From Margaritifera margaritifera (lineage: Eukaryota > Mollusca > Bivalvia > Unionida > Margaritiferidae), in assembly GCA_029931535.1 (NCBI GenBank), contig JAQPZY010001660.1, positions 3,063,001-3,127,000 on the forward strand: DNA of 64,000 bases. Direction: 5' to 3'. Every line of letters starts with the position of its first letter. Position 1 is the first letter of the stretch. A program made the translations under genes and the position numbers. This document shows, piece after piece, positions 1 to 10,924 of this stretch. Under the pieces are notes generated by a model, which saw only the letters and a program-made list of their open reading frames with translations, was not told the DNA's origin and searched no databases.

Positions 1-88
1 GAAAAAGGAATAAAGCTATATAATAGTGATGGGTAAGTATTGCATAATTAAAATTAGTTTTACCCCCCAAAAAACTACATTTTTTCTT
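1..88 (+). mobile_element. DIRS-type retrotransposon, right terminus only
   Basis: This stretch matches the outer right end of the DIRS copy at 4721-11176 almost base for base: a 'ctatataatagtgatgggta' segment, then 'aattaaaattagttttacc', a C run, an A run and 'ctacat'. The rest of the element lies outside the window to the left. It marks an insertion whose right edge is near position 84-88. Confidence 0.85.
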
Positions 89-106
89 CTTTTGAAGTAT
101 TTTCTA

Positions 107-478
107 TTAGTTGTTTATAATCTTGATCAGGTTTGTCAATGAGTTTGTCATCATCACTAATTCTGATTCCCCCATCTTTACAGCTTCTGTGTAGGTCTTC
201 TTTGTCGTGCCCTGGGAAGTCCAGTTTTTTTGCTGCTGTTGTTGATCTCCACCATTTTTGTGTGAATTTGTTTTGGGAGCAGCTGTAAGTTTGTTACTTT
301 TCCATATCGTAGTTTGTTTTGGTTTTTAAGATTTCTTTTTTTTGCTGTTCTTTTCTTTGCTTTTGTGGTGCTTTGTTGTTTGAATGCTATGGTTTATGCA
401 TTGCATATTCTCTAATTTCCTTCTCTCGTTGACCTTCTTCTTTACTGTCTCATACTTTGTCAGCTTTTTTGTTCTGCT
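107..478 (-). pseudogene. Unrecognised coding-like remnant, truncated near a DIRS insertion
   Basis: Read on the minus strand, one frame stays open for about 123 codons from 478 down to 107, with a single internal stop near 326-328. The translation is rich in Lys, Asn, Gln and Thr and includes a QQQQQ run and the stretch 'TTKKTYTEAVKMGESELV'. I do not recognise a family. The composition would suit the basic N-terminal ORF of a non-LTR element, but that is a guess. The frame ends about 20 bases before the DIRS tip at 88, so the insertion may have cut a longer gene or element. AT-rich DNA can give such frames by chance, so confidence is low. Confidence 0.28.
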
Positions 479-1464
479 TCAGATGTATATTAGTTTTTGA
501 AGATTCTGTTTTTTCATATACTTTTTGATCAAAGTAAAAAAGACTATGTCAAGTTTCTTCTTATTTATGCCTTAAGAGATACATAATTGCTTTGTGACTA
601 CTAAACTCCCTTGACTGTTACCATTAGAATTTGAAAACCATGCAGAAACACATTATAAATTAGGCCATCTTTTCTGTCATTTAAAACAAATAACAGAAGA
701 AGATAGTAGGCACTTGTGACTCAAACACGGAACTCTTGATCACATTGTGCAAGAAAATACCATTTCAAGACCAACTGGCCACATTTTCAGATTTGTCTGC
801 ACACAAGGGGGTTTTCGATGCTTTTGCAGATTTGTAGAGATATGCCTATATTTGAAATTAGTCAAAGTTGTATACCCTTTATCGATAGTGAAATATAACA
901 TGATACAATTATTTTGCAAATTTTCAAAATCTACACTTATTAAGCAGCATTGATACATATCAACAGCATGTTGTATTTAAAGATTGTAATGTAAAGAGGA
1001 AAAGGTAGAATTTGATCAAGATAAATAGATACATAGATAAATAGTCACATTAATCACTCTATAATCAACAGAACAATCATCAGAACAAGAAACTGTATGC
1101 CTTAGTTTTCTTTTTTCATTTACGGATAAATGCAGTTATTTGTGCTACAAAAATATGGTCTTTGTATGCTTGTTTTCCATGTACACTTATTTTCCATGTA
1201 CACTTATTTTCCATGTACACTTACTTATTTATACAGGTTTTAAAGTATTTATTTTACTGCTGATCATTTTTCATATCCACTAATTTTTCATACCCACTAA
1301 TTGTTTATAGAACTTCAATCCTAATAAATCATTTTATTCATTTATGTATTTTTTTTCCCTATAGAAAACCAGAGAACCTTTTATTATTACCCCCCAAAAA
1401 TTGAAAATTGTGTACTCAAGAATCAGCAAAAATTTATAATTATCATTCATGTACCTAAAACATA
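479..1464. other. No gene seen; small 17-bp triplication
   Basis: This is AT-rich sequence with only short, unconvincing frames. The one feature is a head-to-tail triplication of a 17-bp unit, 'ttttccatgtacactta', at 1173-1223. Confidence 0.6.
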
Positions 1465-1683
1465 TACTATATATACTCATGTATAAGTCAGATCCAACTG
1501 CAAATAGCATAGACCCAGATCTGCCATCACATAATGCACCAACAGAACTGGGTCTACGATGATTGTTAGGACTGATCAGTAGAACAAGCAGCATAGATGC
1601 TGATCTGCCAACACATGCGACAGTCGGTCAAGATCAATATTGTTGGATCTCTAGATCCAAACTATAAACGAGTATATACGGTA
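1465..1683. mobile_element. Two-hairpin TIR element (MITE), full length
   Basis: The left end 'TACTATATATACTCATGTAT' pairs with the right end '..ACGAGTATATACGGTA', giving terminal inverted repeats bounded by TA on both sides. Between them lie two palindromic stems built on 'AGACCCAGATC' and its complement. Length (219 bp) and order match the copy at 58399-58619. There is no coding capacity. The superfamily is not assigned; TA flanks would fit a TA-targeting DNA transposon. Confidence 0.75.
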
Positions 1684-2224
1684 ATAAAATTGGTGCAAAA
1701 ATATTACAAACAATACAGTATGCTTATTTATTATAGATTCAGTTTTCTCTATTAATTCAAAATTGTTGGAACTGTGCATTATGTATTGCATCATATTGCA
1801 CAACATGTGCATAACATGCTACCAAGTTCACTGTGTGCTGTGCATGTGAATACTTTGTTTGTCATGTTGTTTATGGCTAATGTGCATATGATTGTGTGTT
1901 TCCCAGAATTAACAGAAACGAAACTAGTTTGCTTCAAGTAGCATTTCCTTGTCATTATTTAATGTATAATAAATTTAAAAGGTGTGCTTATTTCAGTCGA
2001 TAAATATCTGTTTTCAATGTTGCAATTTTAAATAATTTCCTCGCATTAAGTTGGAATGTTTCACTATAAATAGCATTATTGTTGGTGACGTGTGCAAACC
2101 TCAGAAAGAGGCATCTATTGTGACAAATAATAACTCCTTTTCTCCATGCATTATATAGGGAATCAAAATGGTTTCATGTTAAATCAGTCATAGATTTTTT
2201 TTAAATTTCAATTTCAGTGGTGGC
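1684..2224. other. No feature recognised
   Basis: AT-rich unique-looking DNA with no convincing frame, RNA gene or repeat that I can support. Confidence 0.5.
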
Positions 2225-2868
2225 GCTGTACAGTTTCGTATGTGGCATAGGGTTAGATTTTTAAAGAAAAAGAATTTCCCAGGTTTTCCTCATTGGTTAT
2301 CCTGGCTATTTAAAAGAGACCTTGTATATCTTATGTATTAGTAAAAGAACTTTTAATTCTCTTTATTTTGGTGTATGATTGATGGGTGCAATTTGGGTTA
2401 TGGAGTATACAGCTTGGACTTACTTCAGGTGTGCACCTATCAAAAAACTGCTAGCTTCGCTTGGTCATTTTCTCCTCCTGTTTTCCAAAGTAAATTGTAA
2501 AAAAAAAAAGAGCCGATAACTTTTTTACTTTTGATATATTTTGTAATTCATTCATTGTACTTTCAGAAGCTGGTATTGCCTACTCTGGAAAAATTTGTTG
2601 TCCCTATTTAATAACTGCTAAAAATAGTGTACTTTGGACAAATTCAGGCTGATTTTTTGAGCACATGTGAGTGGCCACATTTTGTCAGCTGTGTGCTTAG
2701 TTCATGTAAAATTTCCACAAGTTCAGTATGTAAAGAACTTTCAGCCACAGTATATGAAAATAGCATAGAGGTATGCCAACATTCTCTTCATTGTGCATGT
2801 TGCAAATTCAAAACAACTTCACCCTACACCTGTCACTCTCGCAGAAGTACATATTATCTGTAGAGCAC
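2225..2868 (+). repeat. Dispersed ~640-bp repeat, copy 1
   Basis: This stretch aligns along nearly its full length, in the same orientation, with 51572-52198. Shared landmarks in order are 'tttttaaagaaaaagaattt', 'ccttgtatatctt', 'tatgattgatgggtg', 'tcgcttggtcatttt', 'attcattcattg', and 'agcatagaggtatgccaac'. No long frame is conserved between the two copies, so it is probably a non-coding mobile element or the tail of a larger one. Neither terminal repeats nor a target duplication are evident. Confidence 0.7.
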
Positions 2869-2934
2869 CTCCTATATAATACATGCATTTCTACATTTGA
2901 ATGGAAAAGTTTGAGTTCATTGGTTTTATTCTCT

Positions 2935-3440
2935 ACTTACTGATCATAGACCAGAAGAGCTTATGGGTGGCCTGTTTTCCGTTGTCTGAAGTCCATCATA
3001 CACTGTCCATCCATCCATTAGCACAAGTTTGTTATCGCTACTCCTCCTAAACATCTTGGAGGATTGATATAAAAGTTTACACACACACATTCATCCCAAA
3101 GTGTTGTTAGTTCTAAATGAAAATGGTGCTGCTCAGACATCCAATATGGCTGCCACATCAGCCATCTTGAAAATCTTGTTATAGCTACTCCTCCTAAATG
3201 GATGGCCATATCAACATGGGGTTTTCACTGAAAGACTTCTTATAATCCTAAATGAAAATGGTGCCAGTCTGATATCAAATATAGCCACCATCTTGAAAAT
3301 CATGTTATCACTACTTCTCCTGAAAGGAAAGTCATATTGACATGGGGTTTTCACCAAAAGACTTCTTATGATGTATAGTTTGTCCTACATGAAAATGGTT
3401 CTGCTTGGACATCCAATATGGCTGCCACAGTGGCTACCTT
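2935..3440 (+). repeat. ~146-bp tandem repeat family, about three units with leader
   Basis: A leader ('gaccagaagagcttatggg..gtccatccatccattag') is followed by repeats carrying 'gttatcgctactcctcctaaa', 'cctaaatgaaaatggtgc', 'ccaatatggctgccac' and 'catcttgaaaatc'. The last motif recurs near 3169, 3295 and 3441. The same leader and units form the larger array at 48346-50130. Confidence 0.75.
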
Positions 3441-3512
3441 GAACCAGCAACCATTAGATTACGAGTCCAGTACTACCAGCTTAGCTACCACATCTCCTGC
3501 AGACTTTATGAT
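3441..3512 (-). mobile_element. tRNA-derived SINE head
   Basis: The complementary strand reads as a tRNA-like 5' module with an A-box-like 'tagctaagctggtag', an anticodon-arm-like 'ggactcgtaatc' and a B-box-like 'ggttcaagg'. No acceptor-stem pairing with a mature end is visible, so a SINE head or fragment is more likely than a working tRNA gene. Confidence 0.5.
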
Positions 3513-4720
3513 TGAAGCGCATTTGACCACTGAAGTTATAATTTTAGAATAATGATTTCTGTAAATAAGCTGTAAGATCATAATTTATTACTATGACATG
3601 ACACTGTGATGTTATGTAGGGGAAATTTCTTTATTCAGTTAGTATCATGCTACTTTTATTATTGGAAAAGAAATTAAATTAGGATTTGATGCTATTAGTG
3701 ACATGATCATACTTTTTAATTTTCCAATATGCCTCCTCAGTTTAATCATGTATAACTGCGAACACAGTAAACCAGATCTACCATCCCATAATGCATTTTG
3801 AACTGCCCTCATGACAGTGGTTGTAATTATGTCATAATAATTTTTTTACATCACAATTACTCGATGACGTGTCATCACCAATAGTTATGTAAGCAATAGT
3901 TTGAGACTGTTCAAACTGACTGATTTTTTTCAATTTATTTTCAATAAGAAGTTCCAGGAATTACATTACAAATTTAAAGTGCTGGTGTTTATTGATAGTA
4001 GAAACATCGTTAAATGCTATTTTCAGTGCCTGTGTTTCGTTATAAGAAATAAGAACATATATCTTGATGGTCATTCACACACCAAAAACTTGCCAATTTG
4101 GGAAATATCACCATGATATCACAAGTCTCTTACAGAGAATCATATTCATTTGACTTTTATAAGAAAGAGTTGAGGATGTTCTGATTGCATATAGACCCAG
4201 ATCTGCTGGTGCATTGTGGGAAAGCAGATGTTTGTTGGTGTTGTTTGCAGTTGGGCATGTAATGTACAAAAAGCAAACAAGTTATATTTTTATGCTTTGT
4301 CCATTATACTAACTGCTTCAGACTAGAAGTGGGCCATACTTCAGTAGAAAGATCAAATTGAAATTAGAATGTTTATGTGTGGTTTTATGACAGTTTTTTA
4401 GTTAATTGATTTTGGCATTGGGATATATTTTCTTGGAAGTTAAATTTGAATGAGTTCTTTATTGTCACCAATTACATTTTCTACCCCTCTTCATGCACAG
4501 GAATGTAGAATAAGCCTGATGGATCAGCCCATGTGTCCAAGATGTGTCCATTAACAAGGCACTTTACTGAAATTACCTCAGCACTAAAAAACCAACTTAC
4601 CATAAAACTCCAAAGCAAATCAAACCATTACATTTTCTGTATCAGTTCTGAAAATTATAACATTGTGTTTCTAGCTGTTCTTTCAGATTTTTTTATTATA
4701 AACTCTAATACTTGTAACTT
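3513..4720. other. No gene; two hairpin-element remnants
   Basis: The sequence is mainly AT-rich and unassigned. Short matches to the hairpin TIR family occur near 3770-3805 ('ccagatctaccatcccataa') and 4185-4225 ('tagacccagatctgctgg'), probably eroded copies. Confidence 0.5.
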
Positions 4721-4905
4721 CATTTTAATAGCAGCATTACATTACCCTATCAATATTATATAGCTTATTACTTTTTCGTGTCGAAAAATCTCGTCCGTTC
4801 GATGTGAATACATCCTCCCACTTAGAGTGGAGAATTTTGTCAACAAGACATGTCACACCCGTGCACCTCTCCGCGCCTGCGCGAATATTCATCGTTTTCA
4901 AGGAC
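4721..4905 (+). repeat. Left inverted terminal repeat of DIRS copy A
   Basis: From about 4746 to 4905 this is the inverted complement of about 10970-11130, with shared blocks such as 'tgtgaatacatcctcccac' and 'gcgcctgcgcgaa'. The first ~25 bases are specific to this end, and their complement is found at 10816-10861. Confidence 0.9.
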
Positions 4906-5149
4906 GCCATATTAAATGGTTGTGTCGTTCATAACGTGACCAGAGGAAAATTGCTTGTTGCGAGTTTAAACCACGTTTGGTTCTCCTGTCAGCTTTATTC
5001 CATCTAGTGTTACATTCATCCGTCTCGTCTTCTGTTTTTAAGGCCGGTAGCCCCTGCCCTTTTTCAGTATTGTGTTCTGGAAAGGTCTTCTTGGGTTACC
5101 ACGTTGTATCCAGCCTTTAGGGGTTAGGGTACACCATCTCTTAGTCAAA

Positions 5150-5757
5150 TACAATTGGTTCACAGGTAAGTCTTGTGTGTTAATTATAACGCATCATAGG
5201 CCCGACCGCAATTAAGAGACAGGAATTCATAATTTCCTTAATAAATAATTGATCAAACATCAATTCGGTGTTTTAAACCATTGTATTTAAATACAATGCG
5301 TGACGCGTCGCATTATTGTTATGTACGTCTGAATTGCTGCTAGAGAGCAATAAAAGTTTTAAACAACTCAACATCTAATCCTCATTAAACACAGGTGCGA
5401 TGAGGTGTGTAATGTATATAACAATTGTTTACCTTTGAACATTCACTGGGGTGCATTTAGCACGCAGTGGATGCAAACAGGTCAGATGAACTGGTGTGTA
5501 TATGGTACGCAGCATATACAAACGAGGCGAGTTTTCACGTGTGGAAATAATACAATATTGTTATTATTATTATTATTATTATTGTTCTCCTTCAGATAAC
5601 TTCTTAATTCAGGGAACAATTGGTTACCTTGTGCAAATATACTGCGGGTATATAGCACCCGGTACATACAGACAGGTGAGTTTTACGTATGAAGAATAAT
5701 ACAATATTATTTTTATTATTATTGTTCTCTTTCAGATAACATTTATTTCAGAAAACA
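5150..5757 (+). promoter_or_regulatory. DIRS A leader with splice-site-like signals and repeated cassette
   Basis: A consensus donor 'ACAG|GTAAGT' lies at 5165/5166. Further down, two diverged cassettes each hold an 'actggggtg..'-type block followed by a pyrimidine-rich 'ttctcyttcag' acceptor, at 5595 and 5735. The second cassette has a strong donor 'GACAG|GTGAGT' at 5675/5676, so 5676-5735 has the form of a 60-bp mini-intron. A last 'atttcag' ends at 5751, just ahead of the gag ATG at 5758. Copy C keeps the same signals. Splicing is inferred, not shown. Confidence 0.55.
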
Positions 5758-8055
5758 ATGTTGGGTCAGTCTGTAGGAAGTATGGCCACAAGAAGGGCCC
5801 TTGGGACACTCACCCAAACTGCCTCACATGTTCAAGTGTACACGTAAGAAAAGCGTTGTACCTTTCGCACAAATGGACTAATGAAATCTGGAATCTAGCC
5901 GATTCCAGACGTATGTATAGAGGGTGGAAGAAACGTCAATCCACCTCATCGTCTGAATTGTCAAATTTTTTCTCTTATAGAGTCTCAGGCAGGAAAACAC
6001 TGGGAGAAGACTAGTTCTACAAGCTCAGAAGAACACTCCGGGGTCCCAGGAGTCTATGGGACCAATCTCAAGAGTCCGGAGACAGGTAATGCCTCACCTT
6101 AGGAGGGAGTGAACGTTCGATGAGTAGATCGCCTCCCCCCGAAAGGGAGAAGTCGAACACTCCTCACATTCACAGTAGCATGATTCTGCCTTCCGAGAGG
6201 AAGGAAGTGTACCGCTCATCAGGTAAGGCCCTTCCTGTAGGAGAGAGTGAACGTTTGAGAAGTAGATCGCCTCCCCTCGAAGGGAGGAGAAGTCGAACAC
6301 CCCTCACGTTCACAGTAGCGTGTGCTGCCTTTCGCGAGGAAGGAAGTGCACCGCTCGTCTCAGGGTAGCGTGTCGCACCCTCCCGAGAGGGAAGAGCTGC
6401 ACCGCGCCCAACACTTCCGGGGTAGCGTGTCGCTCCCTCTCGAATGGCAGGAGATGCACCACACCTTGTTTAGTGATGAAGACGAACTAGGTTCTGACAT
6501 ATCTATGTCGCCTAACTGGCCATTGACTGGTGACCGGTCCGTTCACTGGGTATTGATCGGTGACCGGGTATTGACCGGTAGAGATGACCGGTCAATGTAT
6601 GATGTATGACTTCGTCCCGGTGGCTGGTTACATCGTCACAGGGCGTCGGTCATCTGGAACCTGTCACCAACCTTATACCGGTCATCACCCAGAGGCCTCA
6701 TGGTGCGGGGATGGGGGATCGGACCGAGACCCCATCTCCCAACTCTACCATCATACCCTGTACAGGATTGGGAGTCTGCCCAGAGGGTTCAGACTAGGGA
6801 AGGGGATCGGATCGAGATCCCCCGTTTCCTATTATCCCAATGAATCCGTATGAGGGGTGGGGCCCAGAGTAGAGGCGATGCCGCGGCTCGTGTCCCACCA
6901 TCGCCTCCTCGTCAGGTGGCATTCACCAGTAAGGCGGAAGCATAGCATCATCCACGAAAGACAAGCGGTGTCATCTTTATCCTGGAACATCTAGAACACA
7001 TAGACAAACAATTACGGGAAATGGCGCAGAGTACACCTATGTCAATGTCTCCGAAGGATATAATGATATCCAGCCACTTTCCTGCTCGGAGTGTTCTAGA
7101 TGATGATGCGTTTATCTACCCTCGTTGACTCCAGTGAGATCGAGGTAGAAACAGCTCTTTGGTCGCCTCCTATTAGTCCCACCAGCTCCTCTCACTTAGA
7201 TGAATCGGAGAGATCTGGTCTTTTGATAATGCTGTAACTTGTACCCTAGCATCCTGAGCACAGCCCAAGAAGATCCTTTCCAGTTTAAAAGATCTCCAGG
7301 ACCCAGCCACAACCAGATCTCCTGCTCCTTCTACATTCCTCAACGACTGAGGAAATGTCACAGAGGTTCTTCCACTGGCCAGCCTGTGCTAGATGGCGTA
7401 GAGGATGGTCTGTCCCTCCTTCTACTTTGAGACCTTGGTCTCTGCCTCTATTTACTGGGTACATTCCCGAAGTTACCCATTAAGAACCTCTCCAGTTGGA
7501 TGCAGATGTGTCTCAAGTGGGTATTATAATTGAAGCCTGGGCATGCCTTCCTATTAAAATAATCAAAGCCTTTGAGCAGAAAGGCCGGCTTCTGGTCACC
7601 ATAGCTTCCCATGCAGACCTCTTCTCGGCTACTTCGTTTAGTATGCTGAAGGATGCTGCTCTGAACCCAGCCGCATTACAATGCGTGCTGGAAGCTGTGA
7701 TCAAGACATCCCGGAATTCACTTTCTGTCGCAATGGTTTTATCAATGGAACTTCTAACATCCACCATCACATTGTGCTGGACTCCTCAAAGGTCTTACTT
7801 AACCAATGTAAAGACCTTCTAAGGGCTGCTCCATTGGAAGCCGAGAGCCTCTTCGGAGGACTCATCCCTACTATGGCTTCACAAGATTTGAAGGATCATG
7901 AACATAGATCCTTCACAACTGCACCTGACCCATCGCAATCGGCCAGGAAGCACACTAAGGTGAATTGCCCCCAGGGGCCACCCACTAAATTTTTAAAACA
8001 GATGCAGCCCCAGTCCAGTGCACAAGCTCAAATGAGACCTCCTCCTCCTCAGTAA
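5758..8055 (+). pseudogene. DIRS gag-like ORF1, decayed (copy A)
   Basis: The ATG at 5758 opens the first ORF, which in DIRS elements is thought to encode the particle protein. The N-terminus corresponds to the small Cys/His motif region seen cleanly in copy C ('GPWDTHSDCLTC'), but here it frameshifts within about 15 codons. The middle (6087-6480) encodes Ser/Arg/Glu-rich repeats from imperfect tandem units, two of about 137 bp and two shorter ones. Further fragments align with copy C: 'RSILDDDA'-type sequence near 7090-7110, and 'LLRAAPLEAESLFGGLIP' at 7815-7870. Multiple stops and frame changes make it non-functional. The end is set just before the RT domain. Confidence 0.75.
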
Positions 8056-8159
8056 GGTCCTCAGGAGGAACTTCCCCAACCCACCTTCTTTTCCCAAGGA
8101 AGGGGGTGGGGGGGATGGCCCTAGGGACTCATACACTCTCCTGCCGTGCATTCCTCTCC

Positions 8160-9915
8160 TAATGTCCCTGTAGGTGCTTGTCTAGGCCTCTTTTCAGAGG
8201 CTTGGTCAAGTAACTCGGATGATGGGTGGGTCCTTTCTATGGTAAGTGAGGGTTACCGGCTTCAGTTTCTGGGAACAACCTCCTCTATCAAGGACCCCGA
8301 TGTTCTTTCACAAGTCCAATTTGGTGAAATTAAAGGAAGAAGTGCACACCCTTTTACAGAAAGGGGTAGTCAAGAGGTTCCTGAACAATCAGTCTCCTGC
8401 ATTCTACTTCCATTTCTTCCTGGTCATCAAGAAAAGTGGGAAAATTTTGTATCATTATCGATCTCCCCCTGTTAAACCGGTGGGAATACCTCCAGGTTTG
8501 CTTGGACCAGGAAGTCTTTCAAATTTGGGTTCTGTCATTCGGAATCGCTTCTGCACCCCGAGTCTTCACCCATGCTATGGGAGTTGTAGTGTCCTATCTC
8601 TGATTACTGGGAACCCCAATTCTCCAGTATTTTCACGACTAGCTGATCCATAATGTTCAGGTTCAGTCCCTCCATCAGGATCTGTTCCATTGTTGGTTCA
8701 CAGTAACTCGGTTGGGTTTGTTTTACCCAACCTTGAGAAGTCAGAGCTCGTTCCATCTAAGTTTACGTAGGGATGAACTTCCTCATGAACCACAGAACTT
8801 AGTCCGGGTTCCACCGGATCACATAGATCGAATCCTGGCACTTCTAAAGGCGCTACGAGCAAAAACATTGTTGTCTGCTTGCCTTTACCTATCCCTATTG
8901 GGAACCTTGAAACGGATCTGGTTCCCTTAGGACATCTCCATACAGTTTCTCCTTCTCGCAAGGTGGGAACCACACAAGGATTCTATATCAGCTTTGTTTC
9001 CTCTAGGACCAGACTTTCATCACCATTGTGCTGGTGGATGAATTGGAACAGTTTCCTGACCAGGGTCCCCATGCATGTGCCTCAGCCCCACTCCTATCTG
9101 TTCGCCGTCGCGTCAGATATCAGTTGGAGCGCTCACCTAGAGCCAGAGGACATAATTCTGCAGGGTCATTGGACTCTGGACTCCCTCCGCATAACAACCT
9201 AGAAATGAAAGCCATATTTCTAGCATTACAACAGTTCATCGTCAGAGTAAGGGCTCGATGTGTCATGGCCTTCTCCTACAACACGTCCGTCGCAGCGTAT
9301 CTCCGACATTAAGGAGACACACATGCCCCTTCTCTCAGTGTGGAGGTCTGGAACCTCCTCTGCTGGGCCACCTCAGAGAACGTTACCTCCCGAGTTCGCC
9401 AGATTCCAGGGAAGAAGAACGTTTTAGCGGACAGTCAGTCTAGGTCACGCAAACAGTCCTCATGGAATGGATTCTCACTGCTACGTAACAGAATCCTTTT
9501 TTCTCACTATGGGGAAGTCCCTTGTGGACTTGTTTGTGACCAGGCTCAACAACAGACTTCCCTTTTATGCCTCACCAGTCCCGGACCAGAGAGCTTGGGC
9601 AGTGGATGCATTCAGCTTCCAGTGGGATCGTCTGTTTGCGTACGCCTTCCCACTGTTCAGACTGCTACCTCAAGTTCTGCAAGTCAGAACTTCCACTGCT
9701 CATATCATTCTAGTAGCCCCATTATGGCCCCAACGATCATGGTTCAGTGATCTTCTGTTGCAACACAGGAGCTCCCTCCTACACAACAACCACACATTCT
9801 CCACCTTCACGCTTGGCTCATCTCAGGCGATCTATCTGCCAGAACAAGTGTTCGGGCTGGGTTGCCAGTTGCACCATTCAGGCCAGGAGAGCTTCACCAT
9901 CCAAGGTCTATGATG
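8160..9915 (+). pseudogene. DIRS reverse transcriptase-RNase H, decayed (copy A)
   Basis: RT fingers are recognisable ('EEVHTLLQKGVVKRFLN', then 'SPAFY..FFLVIKKSGK' at about 8325-8440), followed by a deletion and a palm fragment reading 'FGIASAPRVFTHAMG' near 8540-8580. The catalytic YxDD box reads Y-F-H-D-stop-L-I at 8628-8648, so the first Asp is His and the next codon is TAG. RNase H follows. The first catalytic Asp is Val at 9107-9109, and the Asp expected before 'NTSVAAYL' is Tyr at 9277-9279. The connector domain is open from 9467 to 9913 ('LFVTRLNNRLPFY', 'VAPLWPQRSWFSDLL'). The element cannot make active enzyme. Confidence 0.88.
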
Positions 9916-10677
9916 CCAGGTGGAGAATCTTCTGTGATTTGTGCAGTAGGAAACATGTTGATCCTAGCTGTCCCTCTGTAACTTTAGTTACTGATTTCCT
10001 TTTTATTCCATTCGAGAAAGAAAAGATGTTCGGTATCAACTATCAAGGGCTATAGAGCTGTCATTTCCAACACACCTAAATTCTGTCAGGGCTCAGCAAT
10101 CGGTTCAGATTCGCACCTTGCTGATCTCATTAAGTATTTTGAGCTGCAGAGACCTGTCTCCCACTCTCTTATGCCCAGATGGAATCTATCTTGTGTTTTA
10201 TGGTCCTTAACCCAAACCCCGTATGAACCTTTGAGCAAGGTTTCCTTCAGGACCTCAGTTACCTGTGGTAGCCCCATCACCTATAAGAATCCCAGTCTCA
10301 GTCAAATCTGTACTGGAGATGATCAAGATAGGCTTTTATGCCCAGTTAGGGCACTGTGTTTCTATCTAAATGCTTCAAAAGGGAAAAGAAATTTCAGGAA
10401 ACGTCTTTTCCTTCCTCTTAATGGCTCCGTTGATATTTCAGCCTCCACTATTTCACGGTGGATTGTCACCACAATTAAAAGAGCTTATCAGTCCCTCATG
10501 GATAGAGACCTCTCTTTTATGAAACTAAAAGCCCATGAGGTTCGAGCCGTCGCTGCCTCATGGGCCTATCTAAATCACTCTTCCTTGGAGGACGTCATAA
10601 AGGCAACATTTTGGCGATCCCATACTACCTTCTCTGCCTCCGCTCATTGCGAAGGTATTCTCTCTTGGGACCTATAG
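9895..10677 (+). pseudogene. DIRS tyrosine recombinase, decayed (copy A)
   Basis: This integrase-like recombinase inserts the circular DNA in DIRS elements. The core-binding part ('YDARWRIFCDLCSRKH') starts near 9910, but stops and frameshifts interrupt it before 10171. From 10171 to 10677 the frame is open for 168 codons. It includes 'CPVRALCFYLNAS', 'ISRWIVTTIKRAYQSL', the H-x-x-R box 'HEVR' (His at 10534, Arg at 10543) and 'SSLEDVIKATFWRSHTTF'. The segment that should carry the first catalytic Arg is missing between about 10240 and 10290 compared with copy B. The expected 'F-Y' nucleophile region reads 'TFSASAHCEG', so the Tyr is gone. Confidence 0.88.
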
Positions 10678-10815
10678 TTGCAACACAACATGTGGCCCAG
10701 AGGAACTCCAACAATTTGTAAAGTGGATCTCTCCTTCAAATGGTGAGCAATTTCCATTTTTCTCTTTTTTTGATCAGTTTAACACATCAGCCTACCCACC
10801 TAACTGACCAATTCA

Positions 10816-10921
10816 ACTATATAATAGTGATAGGGTATTGTATTGCTGCTATTAAAATGTAGTTTTTTTGGGGGGGGGTAAAACTAATTTTAATTATGCA
10901 ATACTTACCCATCACTATTAT
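10816..10921 (+). repeat. Internal complementary region (ICR) of DIRS copy A
   Basis: Positions 10816-10861 are the complement of the element's left tip (4721-4768), and 10859-10921 are the complement of its right tip (11112-11176). The two are fused through 'CTATTAAAATGTAG'. This is the diagnostic DIRS arrangement used to template closure of the circular intermediate. The G run here is longer than the matching C run at the right tip. Confidence 0.9.
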
Positions 10922-10924
10922 CGA

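Noticed and set aside
7173..7770. Minus-strand frames inside DIRS copy A (7173-7361, 7513-7770)
   Set aside because: They are shadows of the plus-strand gag remnant.
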